From Campylobacteraceae bacterium UBA1877 (GTDB taxonomy: Bacteria; Campylobacterota; Campylobacteria; Campylobacterales; Campylobacteraceae): 8,349 nt of DNA. The notes under the pieces are model-generated. The model did not search any database and was not told the origin of the DNA. It saw nothing but the letters and a program-made list of their open reading frames with translations. The stretch covers positions 36,867-45,215 of the forward strand of contig DDHL01000104.1 of assembly GCA_002352945.1 (NCBI GenBank). Reading direction: 5' to 3'. Both the position numbers and the translations under genes were made by a program. Positions 7,571-8,349 of this stretch are shown piece by piece. How positions within the stretch are numbered: the first letter of the stretch is position 1; the number at the start of each line of letters is the position of its first letter.

Positions 7571-8349
7571 TTGAAATTTGCCTTTGAAAATGAATCTGGA
7601 AGTGACTCTACATGTAAAGTTTGTGTTGGGAATGCAAAGGATGCACCATTTTTTTCCACAATGCGCATCAGTTCAAGATTGACCTGTTCGCGAACGGCTA
7701 AATACTCTTTCCAAACCGTTGTTTTTGTAAAAAAGTAGCAAAAAATATTTAAACTGCTTGCGCCAAACTCATCAAAATATATCATTATAGTTTGTGGGTG
7801 AATATCTTCATTATTTTCTAAATAGGTGCGAATATCTCGTAAAATCTTTTCCATTTGCTCGGTAGTTGTGCTGTACGTAAGTCCTAAGCGCATGCGAATA
7901 CGTCGTTTGCCCATCCTTGTCCAATTGGTTATTGCAGAGTTTGCTATGGTTGCATTTGGAACGGTTATAAGCGCTTGGGCAAAGGTGCGGATTTTTGTAG
8001 AGCGGATGCCAATATCTTCTACATACCCTTCTGCATCATCGGTTTGAACCCAATCTCCAATTTTAAACGGTCTGTCCGTAAAAAGAACGAGCGATCCAAA
8101 AAGATTGGCTGCAGTATCTTTAGCTGCTAATGCAAATGCCAATCCGCCAAGTCCCAAAGAGGCAATAAAGGCACTTACGTTTATTCCCCATGCTTGCAAA
8201 AAGGTCATAAGTCCAAGGGCAATTACAATAACTCGCAAGGTTTTGACGATAAAGTTTTCAATATCCTTGCTCATTTTGTTGCCAAATCGAGTAGAAAAGG
8301 CGCTAAAAATTGTCTTAAACTCTGAAATAAGACGATATAAAACCCAAAT
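7567..8349 (-). CDS. Mechanosensitive channel, MscS family, C-terminal part (5' end outside window)
   Basis: MscS-family channels open under membrane tension to release solutes on osmotic downshift. The frame stays open past the first visible Met (8272-8274) to the window edge, so 260 residues of a longer protein are seen and the start is not visible. A hydrophobic helix (about visible residues 33-52) is followed by the pore-lining TM3 (about 58-90). TM3 has the Gly/Ala pattern ASLGLGGLAFALAAKDTAANLFGS typical of MscS. Next come the beta domain, with DRPFKIGDWV (92-101), the VEDIGIRSTKIRT segment and LITVPNATIANSAITNW, and an alpha/beta C-terminal domain. The large missing N-terminus could make it an MscS-, YnaI- or YbdG-type channel; I cannot tell which, and physiological gating is not shown. 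Its TGA overlaps the der ATG, placing it at the head, or in the middle, of the mscS-der-aroK unit. Confidence 0.93.
   Translation of the reverse strand: MWVLYRLISEFKTIFSAFSTRFGNKMSKDIENFIVKTLRVIVIALGLMTFLQAWGINVSAFIASLGLGGLAFALAAKDTAANLFGSLVLFTDRPFKIGDWVQTDDAEGYVEDIGIRSTKIRTFAQALITVPNATIANSAITNWTRMGKRRIRMRLGLTYSTTTEQMEKILRDIRTYLENNEDIHPQTIMIYFDEFGASSLNIFCYFFTKTTVWKEYLAVREQVNLELMRIVEKNGASFAFPTQTLHVESLPDSFSKANFK

Noticed and set aside
8272..8274. ATG on the - strand as a possible start of a short 235-residue MscS protein.
   Set aside because: The same frame stays open upstream to the window edge with channel-like residues, and MscS proteins need further N-terminal membrane helices. It is an internal Met.

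Overview
This window looks like chromosomal core sequence from a member of the Campylobacterota (the former Epsilonproteobacteria). The evidence is the low-to-moderate GC content, the Lys/Glu-rich proteins, and above all the gene order. The order der - aroK - trpS - serS - large TPR membrane protein is, from memory, the order around Cj0386-Cj0390 in Campylobacter jejuni. In H. pylori the serS neighbour is likewise a TPR protein. I cannot name the genus from this sequence.

Layout. On the + strand, positions 1-1023 hold the 3' two-thirds of leuA (2-isopropylmalate synthase). Everything else is on the - strand and reads leftwards from the right edge. First comes a 5'-truncated MscS-family channel gene, then der and aroK, joined by two ATGA stop/start overlaps. 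A 94-base gap follows, with a TATAAT box. Then come trpS, serS (8-base gap) and a 783-residue TPR membrane protein that I assign as pflB. The serS TAA and pflB ATG directly adjoin in the same frame. pflB runs tail-to-tail into leuA, and the two stop codons overlap.

Biology. Most genes are housekeeping: GTPase-assisted ribosome assembly (Der), the shikimate pathway (AroK), charging of Trp and Ser tRNAs, leucine synthesis and probable osmotic protection (MscS). The exception is pflB. Its family is a structural part of the wide, high-torque flagellar motors of this phylum, forming part of a periplasmic disk that holds the stator ring. Here it is the last gene of a tRNA-synthetase operon, so its basal expression probably follows translation genes rather than the flagellar cascade. 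Its acidic N-terminal cytoplasmic tail carries a twice-repeated short motif that TPR scaffolding does not explain.

No RNA genes, mobile elements, CRISPR arrays or long repeats were found. No stretch above 300 bases lacks a gene; the largest gap is 94 bases. I see no wholly new system. The points most worth a second look are the context and tail of pflB, the terminator-like hairpin inside its 3' end, and the GKGT P-loop of AroK.
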